64,000 nucleotides of DNA, taken from the NCBI GenBank assembly GCA_038025085.1, contig CM076147.1, positions 28,311,001 through 28,375,000 of the forward strand, written 5' to 3'. The position numbers and the translations under genes were made by a program. Below the pieces are notes generated by a model. That model did not search any database. It saw only the letters and a list, made by a program, of their open reading frames with translations, and had not been told where the DNA came from. Source of the DNA: Tetragonia tetragonoides (Eukaryota; Streptophyta; Magnoliopsida; Caryophyllales; Aizoaceae). Below, piece by piece: positions 40,085 through 51,636 of the stretch (positions within the stretch are counted from its first letter, which is position 1; every line of letters starts with the position of its first letter).

Positions 40085-41850
40085 TTAAACAGCAATCTCA
40101 ATTGACCCATAATCAAGCAACTCTTGAATCATTTGCTCAATATGATCTTCCTCAAGTGGTTCAAATTGCTGATGTTGCTGAAGTTGGACATTCTCAACCT
40201 TCATAACCCAATTGCGCTCTGGGCTGGTTGGCATTGGGCTTGTTCCCATTGACCGCTGTTCGGTTGCCCATGGACCCATGGACCCGTACTTTGTGGCAAT
40301 GCCATTTCCGGGGCCCGAATATTGTTGGCCGGGCCCCCGTTGTTGGGTTTGCATTGCCGAGTTCTTAGTCACTTGCAATGAGGCCATATAGCAACGGTGT
40401 AGCTTGGCTGTTAAAGTTGCTGAGAGTAGTTTGGAGGAGGAAGTTTGAGGGGTATTCGGGTTGTAAGGGAAGTTGGTCCGGGCCCTTGGCCCACACATCA
40501 GCCGGGCCGCCTCATCATAGGCCCGGGCTGCATCCTCTGCTGTTTCGAAGGTTCCTAGCCAGATTCTTGTTTTCCTGCATTTTAAAAAAAATCCGAGATA
40601 TTTTGTTAGTAAAAATGAACTATGGCTATGTTTTTTTTGGTCCAAGAAAGGCACAGATACAAGTATAATAAATTTACATACAAATTACAACAGAAGAACA
40701 AAGAAATCAAACATAATATATAATGCACTCGGAGTCTCAATCTTATTTACTAGGCTCAAAAAAGTCATGGACAAAAATGGGTACATCTTATGATTGTGCT
40801 ACGTTGACATTATTGTTAGTTTATGGGTGGGTCCTTACTGCTTCAAGAACTAACATGTGAAAGACCGTTGAAAATTCAACCATGTGAGTATGAAACAGCT
40901 TGAATTAACTACCCCATTTTTTAAAAGTTGATTATCAGCTATTTCACTGTAGTATTTTGTTTTGGGAGAAATAAAGTGATAGTAAGAAATTAAGGCCCCG
41001 TTCGGTGTGGTTGTGAGTTTTTAGTTTTTGGTTTTCAAAAGTAAAATACGAAACAAAACGTGTTCGGTAAGATTGGAGCTGAGTTTTGTTTTTGCCTCAT
41101 TTTCGAAACTCAGATCTGTGTTCTCAAAACCACAAAATGATGGTTTTTCACCGTCGTTCTAAGTTTTCAATAGCTCGGTATTCGGAAATAATGGAGTCGG
41201 GTTAAGCAAATTGGGACAAAGGGAGGAGGAGAGGGTGGGGTAAGGGGACCACGCATTAAAGAAGTGGCAGAGGGGGGAGGGGGGGACCACTCACTTGCCC
41301 ATAATTCTTTGATGTCATTCACGTGCGCAACCTACTACTACTCAAATAAGCCTAAAACCAAAACATAAAACAGTTTTTAGTTTTTAAATAATTCGAAACT
41401 GCAATACAAAAACGTATCCGAACAGGGCCTAAGAGAACGAAAACTCGAAATTTATCCATAATATACTTTAATAGTAGTAGTTACATGTTTCTCGTATCAA
41501 ACAAAACAAAAAACAGATTTAAGGAGATAGAAATGGGTCCGAACCCTTGTGTATGGTACCAAGGTACTTAATAACATTACCGATTATAGGCTATAGCTAG
41601 TTGACATCTTCATTATCTAGTCCACTACTAGTAGTACTATTACTTTTCGAAATATAGCCTCATTTTTTATCAATAAAAACAAAATGTAGCCTCATTTTAG
41701 CTAATTAGTAGTCAAAATTAAGGAAATGATAAAGTAAAACAAAAATGTGAAGAGGGAATTGTCTTACAAAATGGGGTGGCGAATTTCAGAAACCCAAGAA
41801 CCCCAATGCCTTTGTCGTACACCACGATACCGTTGTTGTGGTCTTGCCAT
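40085..41850 (-). CDS. ERF003: AP2/ERF transcription factor, ERF003-like (group V)
   Basis: Nuclear DNA-binding regulator with one AP2 domain. Exon 1 is 41850-41768 and exon 2 is 40574-40085 (minus); the intron is GT-AG with phase 2, and the joined frame is 190 codons plus TAA. The AP2 domain (about residues 8-66) reads [20 protein letters not shown], then [19 protein letters not shown] and [10 protein letters not shown]. The domain sequence and the C-terminal [19 protein letters not shown] motif match Arabidopsis ERF003 closely, and the intron inside the AP2 domain is typical of group V (WIN/SHN relatives). The middle is Gln/Pro/Ser-rich. Start choice: [10 protein letters not shown] matches the family. 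A 436-bp MITE sits in the intron and no damage to the coding frame is visible. The target genes are not predictable from sequence. Confidence 0.94.
40994..41429. mobile_element. Tourist-like MITE in the ERF003 intron
   Basis: The ends GGCCCCGTTCGGTG and CCGAACAGGGCC are inverted copies, flanked by the target duplication TAA (40991-40993 and 41430-41432). It is 436 bp with no coding capacity and lies wholly within the single intron. Confidence 0.85.
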
Positions 41851-42900
41851 TGCAAAAGAAACGTCTCAATGAACACGCACACCAAATGTTTGTTAAAATG
41901 TCTGTGAGAGAGTGAAACTGATGAGAGAGAATTTAGAGACTTTGTGGGTAGTGAACTGTGAAGAGAAGAGGGGAATTAACGGGGGATTTGCGGGGGTTTA
42001 TGTAGTTGTGGCCTATTGAAAGACAAAAAGAGAAGAGTGCCCCACTTTCTCTTTGCCCACTACTGGCAAGCAACAAAGGGTAACTGGGTCCCACATAATA
42101 GATAGGCCCCACATACATATGGTATTCTATTCTAGGTCTCTAAATTTATTTATTTTTTTTCTCTTGTAATTTTCTCAATCTGCTATTAGTTAACAACTGG
42201 CTATTAAGACCTTAGGTTGAGTGATGATGATTTGATTAATAAGGATAGACAAAATTTCAAAGATGACCCAATTCAGCTCACATGGTTATCATAATAAGTC
42301 ATTGTACCTTCCATGACATAAACGTCCAATTTTCTTGTGTTTAGTTTAATGAAACTATTAATTTTTTAATTTTTAAATTTTTTCATTTTTTCAATAAAAT
42401 CTAAGAGTGCCTATTTGAAGATTCCTCATAATAGGACCTTTTGTTGCCAGGTGAAAAACATCATTGGGATATCATAAATGTGTAGTTTGCCTCTATGCAT
42501 TGCACAACCCCAATTACAAATGTAATCTAATCATATATATGTATAGACAATCTAAGATAGACTTAATATACATAGTACCTAGTGTTAAATTACTAGTATT
42601 AGATGTTTCTTGTATTTCTTTTTTTGAGAGGGGGGGGGGGGGGGGGGGGCAGGGGTCGGTGAGCTTTCATACCATATATTAAGTCTTTAATTGGTCTACC
42701 GCATGTATGCCTGTTCGTGGAGAAGACTGGACTACAAACAAGTTCAATGACTCAGTGAGGCTTCATCGTATAATCAATTGTTTGAGTTAAAAAAGTTGTA
42801 ACGGCCAGAAGTCCTCAATAAGGTAACTAACTAACTATATAAGGTATAATGATCACTAGAAACTGAAACATACACTAGTCCACTAGCTAGATATTATTTT
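41851..42900. other. ERF003 leader and upstream region
   Basis: GA-rich leader sequence on the plus-strand view around 41880-41960. A weak TATA-like CTACATAAAC lies at about 41995-42005 on the gene strand. A run of about 24 G lies at about 42625-42649. No exons are seen. Confidence 0.45.
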
Positions 42901-42901
42901 T

Positions 42902-43083
42902 TTGGGTCTTTATCAAGGGTATCCACCGTCGACCACAGTGACTAGTCCTCTCGCCTCAACTGTTAGCGCACTAAGCGGTAGGGGCTGACCAATGAATTTT
43001 TTCCATTCGTAAGAGTTGGAATTCGAACCTCCAACCACTTGTTTAAGGGATGAAATGCTAAACCACCACACCAACCCATCTTG
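42902..43083 (-). mobile_element. tRNA-derived SINE
   Basis: The minus-strand head GGTGTGGTGGTTTAGCATTT and the B-box GGTTCGAATTCC. The 3' body ('GTCACTGTGGTCGACGGTGG') is shared in style with the copies at 44353 and 52436. Confidence 0.65.
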
Positions 43084-44352
43084 GTTAGTCCACTAGATAT
43101 TGGAGATGTGGATCTCCTATTCATTTCTAACTAATACCAATCTTATGTACCAAAATTGCCACTTTGATAAGCATTACAGTTGCTTGGAAGAAAATATTGA
43201 ACAATATATATTACATGGAGAAAATGGTAAACAGATCAGAAAGTAGAATAACAGTGATTTGATGTAAGAAAAACTTTATATTTTCTGGACCAATTTGATC
43301 TCCTAATATTCCATATATTCCCTGTAGCAGAAAGTTAAGCTATAAGTTGCAGTGATGTGAGTTGAATATAAATAGTCCCCTTGAGCACAATTGAAGTAAA
43401 ATGTTTTGTTAAGAAATGTGGTTAAAAAGCATTGCTCATAATAACCTTCTTTGAGACAAAGAGGACAATGATTCCAGACCATAATAATTACCCTTACTAA
43501 TCAAAATCATTTAGTCATATCTCAATTACTGTAGCCAGATATTGCCCATTACTCAAAAAGTTATGTTCCTTGAAGAGGATTACAGCTAGTAAAAGAGTTT
43601 TGGGAAGTAAGATGGTGATCATGATCCAAGATACATTATAATTTAATAATTATAAATTTATATTAACTTTTTTTTCCCCTGATTTTTGGGGATATAATAT
43701 CCAACATATACTAGAAAACCATTATTTGTAATCCAAGATCAAAGTAGGCCACTCTATACTTTAGTGGTCCAATTTCATTCAATATTGTAATTATATATGG
43801 TGATTGTTTCTGTGCTTTGATCATTTTGTGGGGTACATAATAAACATATATAAACATATACAACAAGAAAATCTATACCAATAGTTTCCCAAAACAGAAA
43901 ATGTAACACGCATATTTTAGATTATACTAGGGTGGGCACACTTAGATGATAAAAGTAAGGATACAAGTAGTGTAAAGAAAAATTATAATTATCCTCAAAT
44001 TTATATTCTCACCCATAATAAGTAGTAGTATGTGTGAAATCAATTAGGATTTGGGTAGAATCTTTGTCAAAGGATTAATAATGTGGATAATGTTAAATAG
44101 TCCTTTATCTGCAAAGGTGAATTTGCTTAGCCTTCAGTACCAAAACCGAAACCGGATTGACACATCCAATTTGAATATGGGTAGATCTTGTCAAAGGATT
44201 ACTAAAAGTAAGTATACAAGTGGTATAAAGAAAAGTTATTAATAATCCTCAAATTTCAAATTTATTCTCTCCCATATTAATAAGTAGGCATTAGTATGTT
44301 TGAAATCAATTTGATATGGGTAGAATCTGTGACGAACTTAATTCGTTTTATC

Positions 44353-44546
44353 AAGGAGGTGTGGTTGAGTGGTAGGGACTACTCATCCATCTTTAACCAA
44401 CGTCGAGTGTTCGAATCACGTTTTGGCATAGAAAAACATTAAATCTTTTAGCCAGTTGTCTCACTATTTGAAGTGCGTACAAATCAGCGCGGGAAAATTA
44501 TCAGTACAGTTGACTGTGAATATCCTTAAGGTGAACCAAAAAAAGT
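44353..44546 (+). mobile_element. tRNA-derived SINE, family 2
   Basis: The head GGTGTGGTTGAGTGGTAGGG (A-box), the B-box TGTTCGAATCACG and a body ending in 'CAGTTGACTGTGAATATCC'. It is close to the copy at 50875. Confidence 0.75.
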
Positions 44547-45125
44547 TGAATTTGTTTAGCCCTTTAAATGGTTAATCCTTAGTAAAATTCTCTTCTACTT
44601 CTTATGTTTCCTCTTTGTTTTTCAGGGGATTTTCCCATTTTTCCTTTCTTCTTTCTTTTGATTTTTTTTGGGTTAATCCTTAGTACACATCAGGATTTTT
44701 GATTGTATCGATCTCTAGTTCTAACTTCTAAGTGGTGAGGAAGACCATGCCTTTGAACCTAGATGCTGAATGCTAATGTTTACCCACGTGGGAAGAGTGT
44801 ACCCCCATGCTAGTCCCCCCTTGCATGTGCCCAAAAAAAAAAAAAAATAGCGATGAGCAAAAATATGTAGCAATAGCGATAAGTAAATTAATTAAGTCAC
44901 AAACAAATTTGAAAATGTTGACAAATAATTTCTGTGAAAGGAAAATTTGGTGTAAAATACAGCAATCTAATGATAGAGTTTCATAGGAACATAGGAAGTA
45001 CTTAAATAACTCTGTAGATACTTATGTAAAATCGAAATTCGATCTTATTATAAATAGAGGTACCCATTGACTAAAATACATGTTTCCACTAATTATAAAT
45101 AATGTAAAAATCAAATGTAACGTTG

Positions 45126-45128
<3 letters not shown>
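44547..45128. other. Gene-free spacer
   Basis: AT-rich DNA with an A run at about 44833-44848, possibly the tail of a diverged SINE-like segment at 44700-44848. No exons are seen. Confidence 0.45.

Positions 45129-45220
<92 letters not shown>
45129..45220. repeat. (TA)n microsatellite
   Basis: An unbroken AT/TA run. Tyr-Ile frames across it are artefacts. Confidence 0.97.
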
Positions 45221-45222
<2 letters not shown>

Positions 45223-45409
45223 TGGAAAAAATACCTTATTTCAGGTACCTCAGCATTTGAATTAAAAATAAAAAAATAAAAATCTACAAATGAGGATTTT
45301 CCAAGTTGGTTATTCTCAAATTGAAAACTATAATCCTTTTTCATGAAATAGTTTCTTTTATTAATGAAAATTTTGATACTTTAAGGTACCTTTTTTTTTT
45401 GTAGGGCCT

Positions 45410-45565
45410 ACCCTCAGAGGGAATCCTTCCCGAAAATCTCGACGTCCAAGGTCAAGCCCAGATCGAGGAGGAGGTTTGGAAATAGTTTTCAACGAGCAAT
45501 TCACGCGCCTCGATTATTACCTCATTAGCCGCGTTATTGCCCCAACCGCAAAGATACTATAAGGT
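45410..45565 (-). other. GC-rich unexplained segment
   Basis: A sharply bounded GC-rich island in AT-rich DNA. On the minus strand it reads NNAANEVIIEARELL and about 15 more residues before a stop. I cannot assign a family. It may be a fragment of a retroelement or gene. Confidence 0.3.
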
Positions 45566-47115
45566 ACCTTAATATTACATGCATGTATATATATGTAATA
45601 GTGGTGGGCCTTTCGTTACCCGAGTGGAGTTAAAGGAATTCACTTGGGATATTTTTTTTTCCAACTTGGATCCACTACTGGTATAATATGTAAATGCCTT
45701 TATAAACCTTAATTAGTGTAGATTGCTTGCATTCTTCATAGTCAATAATCTATATAATCCGGCATTGTTTATGACACTTGCAATGAAATAGAATGGACAA
45801 ACTTAAAACTAATGCAGCACCCATATGCCACGATCAAATTTTTATGTCAGTAATAGACGACTCTCTCCAAATCTGAATGGGATGCATTGACGCATATATG
45901 TTTATAGATAAGATCATCATAAGATCGAGGATTATCTAAACGAAAGCATTTTCTGTGGCAAAGGCAGGGAATCCAGTGTTCTTTTGTACATGCTTATGTT
46001 TTTTTGGCTTAGCTTCACTTCTTCTGTCCTTTTCTGTTTCCTTAGCCTGGGGGGGGCTGATATCCAATTTTGAGATTTCATGTTACAGAACATGCATCGT
46101 GCATGTGTATGTCGAATTTTGTTGATCAAACATCATAAACCACAAATAATGTTGTGTTCTGCTATATTCATTGTATGTATGTAATTGGTCCTTCCCACGT
46201 GCAATCACTAATTAGACATGAGTATTAAATTCATATCCTTTGGCACCTACTGTCTTGTCCTCTAGTAGTAATTACTCAAGGATCTATTACTGCTAGATTA
46301 TATTAGACATTGTAGAAGTTGTTTTTGTCTGCTAGACATTTTAGAAATTAATTTGTCCAATGTGTATTTGGATCCTCTCTTGTCAAGTTCTTTTGTTGTT
46401 CTCTCTTCCCCAATTACTTAATTTTCTGAAATCTTCTGAGGAACACAAAATCTCGAGGCGGTCTTAAGGTGAGACCTTTCATACAAGCATAATGTCATGT
46501 TGAGATAATAATTGTATATATAGAGGTAGCCTCACCCTGAAACGGGCTCATACAAAACTTATTGAACGAGGAATAATACAGAAAGTTGACAACAGAGGAT
46601 CTAACGTGTCCGATCCATTTGCTAATATAGGTGTTAGCTAGAGACATTTGTTTGTTAAGCTTTGGTGAGTTGTATTGAAAAATTCAAATTGAATTAGGTT
46701 TAAAAAATGGTTCGTATCTCTTTCTTTCATTGTGTAGACAAGCTGGTATAGAGGGAAAAACATGACATTGGTTATTAGTGAACAATTGTGTTGAATATAT
46801 GTTGAACAATTGTGTTTGTGAGCAATTGTGTTGAATATCACTCGAAATCTTGGGTTTTATGGACTTGATTTATAACTTGTCCACCTATTTATCCCGTGCG
46901 AATTAGTAAAATAAGTTAGCTTTACAAATTTATAAAGTTTAATAGTAACAAATTTCAATATATTATAATGTGAAAATATTTTTTTTATTTGTAAGATACA
47001 TTGTTAGACGGGAAGATCTATACATATGAATGATATGATGCAAATTATTGAAAATATATAATTTCATATTATTTTCGTTGATATTGTTAGATTTATTATC
47101 TCATAACTTTTGTTA
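45566..47115. other. Gene-free AT-rich spacer
   Basis: I see no exon, tRNA or transposon end that I can support. Confidence 0.5.
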
Positions 47116-47330
47116 CTAAACATAAGTATCTCTTTATTATAGAATAGTTTTATATTTAATTTTTATGTGTCTTCTTAATAAGATATTTTTTAAAACAAGT
47201 TTATTGATTGATAAAAGAAAAACTAAACATAAGTATCTCTTTATTATAGGATAGTTTTATATTTAATTTTTATGTGTCTTCTTAATAAATTATTTTTTAA
47301 AACAAGTTTATTAATTGATAAAAGAAAAAC
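47116..47330. repeat. Tandem duplication, period about 107 bp
   Basis: 'CTAAACATAAGTATCTCTTT' occurs at 47116 and 47223, and the following ~100 bp repeat with few changes. Confidence 0.85.
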
Positions 47331-47618
47331 GATTGGACTTCTTGATATGTGGAGACCATATTGTTTGCCAAGGTAATTAAATTCAAAATGCGTGACACGG
47401 TTTTATATTCTGTAATAGATGTTTGAGCACCAAATTAATCGGATATTTGAGGCAAGCAAACCAAAGTGTGCATTTCAATAACTTGAATTTAAATCACATA
47501 ATATATTGGCTACCTTAAACTAATCTAACATAACATAACTATATTAAAGAATATTATATAGTAATTTATAATTTAGAAAATTCTCAATATACAATGAGCA
47601 TAATATAGGATAAGAGTG

Positions 47619-47749
<131 letters not shown>

Positions 47750-47809
47750 GTATGGTCATTCTCATCAATAATAATCAAGGAATTGTGTAGGAATATCATT
47801 AGTTTACAC

Positions 47810-48470
47810 GGTACAAAGTCTCACGCGTTGTACAGAGTCATGAATCTTCGCTTCCCATTTCCCCCACAGGCGTTGTCATACGCCCCAGTATTTTCTCACT
47901 CCTCCAGTAGTCGTCGTCTCGTGGCCGTCACCGCTTTCCAATTGGCCTTGGTTGCCGACATCATGCTCAAAGATATCAAACATTTTATCCTTTTTCATTG
48001 GTAAAACGCTTGATGAATAGTCGAAAAGTATTTCTTCAGGCGAGTCGAAGTTGAAGAAAAATCGTTCAACTATGGTAAATAATCGCCGGTTTTACCTTTC
48101 AAACTCTTCCATGTTATTGTAGTTCGTTGTTGTGTTACTGCTAGAACTACATCGAGTCGGTTGTTCATGATGTACGGTTCAATGTCATAAACCGGTTTGT
48201 TCTTGTCCGGTTCAGATGATTCTATGAATTGTGACTGAAAAACCGATATGGGTGAGCAAAGGATGTTGGGGGAGGTTCACTCACAACCAGGTTGATGGCA
48301 CGTAGGTGTCACGCGCCCCTATGAGTAGTGATTCTTATTCTTGTTTTTCTTCTCTTGGGGGTAGGATGGCGAAGTTGGTGAGAGCATCAGGCCCACAGAG
48401 TTTGATGGCGGCGTTGTCATAATGACAACTTCCACAACTTCTCGAATAAGAAAAACGTAACACGTTGATG
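47810..48470 (-). pseudogene. AP2/ERF pseudogene fragments in scrambled order
   Basis: Two separate pieces of AP2 domain are visible on the minus strand. At about 48465-48350 is a second half, with a VLRFSYSRSCGSC segment aligned to the usual VWLGT...AA stretch, then YDNAAIKLCGPDALTNF and PPRE, close to the cytokinin-response-factor style of domain. About 450 bp further along the minus strand (about 47905-47815) is a first half, KYWGV then a TGA in place of Arg, then QRLWGKWEAKIHDSVQRVRL. So the second half precedes the first half. The simplest reading is two tandem ERF pseudogenes with the middle lost, the second cut by the TA microsatellite. Several stops occur between them. Confidence 0.65.
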
Positions 48471-49271
48471 GGTTGATCGTTCTAGTACATGTCGTTGGGC
48501 AAAGAATGGGATAATCGTCATACATGTCGATTCATGTATTGACGGTCAAGATAATTATTGGCCTTGTTTTCCGTGAGCATTTGAGGGGTCCCTATTTAGG
48601 AAACTCCCGACGCCCATTGTTTTTTTATACGAGGGACTCGCAACCACTAAATACCAATCACAACCCTCATAAGTTTCGTGGAAAAAATGTTTATGTTGAC
48701 TCAGTCGGCATCAACTTTACCATATATGTGATACATTGTGATTTCAATTAGATCTATCAATGATTGTCACAAAGAACATACTGCTGTTTAATTATCTGAC
48801 GGACAAGCTGAGACACCTCCATTGAAGCCGAAATATTCGCCGTCAATAGGAGTTGGTATGCATTCAACAACAACTTTCGTGTTACCTTATGAGGTTCATT
48901 CTCTTTTTCATCAAGCAAAGTCAAGTTTCTAGCAGCGAGGTTGCATCTTCAGCAAAAAGACTGGTGTGTGATAGGAAAACAGGTCCTTCACCTAGATTTT
49001 TAATTATGCTTTAACGACAATCAATAGGAGAAAACTCCATAACTTCGTCAACAACTTCATCAACAAAATATTTTAGGACTTAGTTTATATCCGCAAGATC
49101 GCCTTTACAATCTAAAGGATCATCCATTGAAATTTTAGAAATATCGATTCAATCATAATGAAAAATAAAGATTTACCTTGTGGATGAGAAACATTTTTAG
49201 GGAGAGAAGGAATCCAGCAAAAAAAAAAGAAGTGAAACTTAATGTCTATATTGAATATCAGATTATATATC
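48471..49271. other. Region upstream of the ERF fragments, no supported feature
   Basis: The minus strand has short coding-like pieces (for example MDDPLDCKGDLADIN followed by a stop near 49120) that might belong to the upstream ERF pseudogene copy, but none matches a domain. Confidence 0.35.
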
Positions 49272-49279
49272 GTTCAAAT

Positions 49280-49742
49280 CAGGGGCGGAGACAGGGGGTG
49301 GCCAGCGTTGCCCATGGCCTCCTCCATCATACAGAATAACATAAATAAATAAAAAAAGTGCAACTTAGTATCACATCTTGTAATTTGTTCCACTGGCAAA
49401 GTGTTTGACATGCTTATCTTCACTTGCTCCTTTCAAAGGTCACGGACAACACTTCTTTCAATTTTTTCTTTCTTTCTCTTTTATGTATTTTTTCTCGGTT
49501 CTCTTTCTAGCTTTTTTTAATCACTTTGTTCTCGTATTGGTTTTATTTTGCTCCTTTAATGTTGTATACATCTCTGGAAGTTTGATCATTTGATAGTGTA
49601 TGTATACTCTCTCTCTTTTAAAAAATACTAGTTGTAGAAAGACCAAATTACTTTTGAATTAAGACGATTTTATGTAGATTTACCTTCTTCCAATATTTGG
49701 TTTTGGCCACCCCCTAATGAAAAATTTCTGACTCTGCCACTG
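49280..49742. mobile_element. hAT-type MITE, CAGGGGCGGAG ends
   Basis: The ends CAGGGGCGGAGACAGGGGG and GACTCTGCCACTG are inverted, with an inner 'GGGGGTGGCC / GGCCACCCCC' match. The 8-bp target duplication is GTTCAAAT / ATTCAAAT (49272-49279 and 49743-49750, 7 of 8 matching), typical of hAT. 463 bp, non-coding. Confidence 0.82.
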
Positions 49743-49750
49743 ATTCAAAT

Positions 49751-50874
49751 ATTCTCTCTACTTCGGTTGTGCGTAGGGTTCAACCCATTCAAATATTCTC
49801 TCTACTGCAGTTGTACACTCAATAAGTTTTGTATTTAACTCTTAAGGATAAACTATCTCTGAGAACTTTCCATCATTTTGAAGGGTATAATAAGATATTA
49901 AGTTTTTGTACTCAATAATAGAAATGTCATTTCAACTCATATACACTATCCGTAAAAATATAAGTGTTAGCGCTCTTAATCGACTTGAATCATTCAAACC
50001 TAATTATTAAGTATCATTAACTAGCTAGTAGTCTATTCAAAATCTTTACATGATGTTGACCCAAAGGAGAAGAAAAATATAGAAAAAATCAAAGAAAGAT
50101 TTGGGGGAAAAGGATTAGCGTACTCAAGATGAGATGACTGAAGATTTAACCTAAGAATTCACTAGTGTAGTTGTGTTAATAGTTTTGGTTTACAGCTATA
50201 AAATTCCCAATAGAAGAAAGATTGAGCAATTTTCGCGGGTTTCAACGAAATAAGTGGGCCCAAAGGCCCAATCGCGTGATGTGGGGCCTTTCAATGGGCT
50301 TTGTTTGTTATTAAAATTAGTTTATGGCGTCCAGTTGCTTCCAACGGTTTTTCCCTCTCGTATTATGTCACGGCGCTCCTTACGCGCCCTTCTTAATCCT
50401 GTGAAAAGCCTAAACATATAAATAATGAATTAAGTTGTTAAAACTTAAAATTGTCCAATGGAAAAGTAATTAAAAAAAAAGGATGTCACCATCAATCCCA
50501 TATTTGGTTATTGTGTACACCATGTGCTTGTAGATGACAAGGTCCTTAAAACTATTTAGTTAGTAACCAAAAAAAAAAAAAACTATTAACTAGTTCAAAG
50601 GGTGAAAAATACTCATAAATTAATTGTTTTTTTTGTGGATCATATATTTTTGAAATAAAGATATTTTTCCTCTCAAAGATTAGAATTAAAAGGTCACTTT
50701 TTATTTTTTAAATGCTTGATCCTTGTTTCACTAAAAAATTGATCCTCGATCATCTCACCGAAAGTTGTGATAAAATCGTCTTAAACAAGGTTTTTGAATA
50801 AAATAACTAAAATTCGTTGTAGTTGTAATTGTAATTGTAAGTTGTGGCTAACTAGCAATAGAATGAGCTTTAAC
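49751..50874. other. Gene-free spacer
   Basis: AT-rich. A slightly GC-richer patch at 50230-50400 contains no open frame of interest. Confidence 0.5.
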
Positions 50875-51038
50875 CAAGAAGGTGTGGTTGAGTGGAGGGG
50901 ACTCATCCAACCTAAACCAAGCTTGAGGGTTCGAATCTCGCCTTGGGCATGGAGAACCTTTAAATTTCTTGGCCAACTATCCCACCCTTTGATTTGCCTA
51001 CAAGCCAGCGCACAGAAATAGTTACTGTGGTCCCCGAT
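50875..51038 (+). mobile_element. tRNA-derived SINE, family 2
   Basis: The head GGTGTGGTTGAGTGGAGGGG, the B-box GGTTCGAATCTCG and the body with 'CTACAAGCCAGCGCACAGAA'. It ends where the hAT-like element begins. Confidence 0.78.
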
Positions 51039-51636
51039 TAGGGATGTAAATGGATCAGATTCGGTGCAGATGACCCATCATCCGCTCCATCCGCGAAGTT
51101 CACCCGCTCCATCCGCGAAGTTCACCCGCTCCATTCGCTCCATTCGTCACCCGCGAATCATCCAACCCTAATCCGCTCCATCCGTCATCCGCGGATTAAC
51201 GGATGGAGCGAATGATAAACGGATTATTAATTGGTAATATTAATAACATGTATTATTTGTAAAATATCTCTTGAATTAATATTTCTCCTTCAAATATCAT
51301 ACTTAAAAGGTCCCTACAACAAAATTACAAAATAAGTAACTATTATAAACTAATGTCATACATTGAAACCTTACAAATCATACAAAATATTGATGATTTT
51401 TAAATTTTTTATATTATATTAACTAAATGGATGGTAAATGGGTTCGCGGTGCGGATTAGCGGATGAGAAAGATTCACCCGAATCCAACCCGATCCGTCAC
51501 CCGCTCCATCCGTCATCCGCAAAGAATCCATTTTTTTGGGTTTTTATCCATATAGTCGGTTCGGGTGCGTTGGATATCCGCGAATGATGAACCCATTTAT
51601 TTTCCTATCGCCGATGATGGTCTGATGGATACCCTT
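51039..51636. mobile_element. hAT-like MITE, TAGGGATGTAAATGG end
   Basis: The left end TAGGGATGTAAATGG faces a diverged ATGGATACCCTTA. The interior is rich in 'CCCGCTCCATCCG' and its complement near both ends, an iterated partly palindromic block. No convincing 8-bp duplication was found. Confidence 0.6.
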
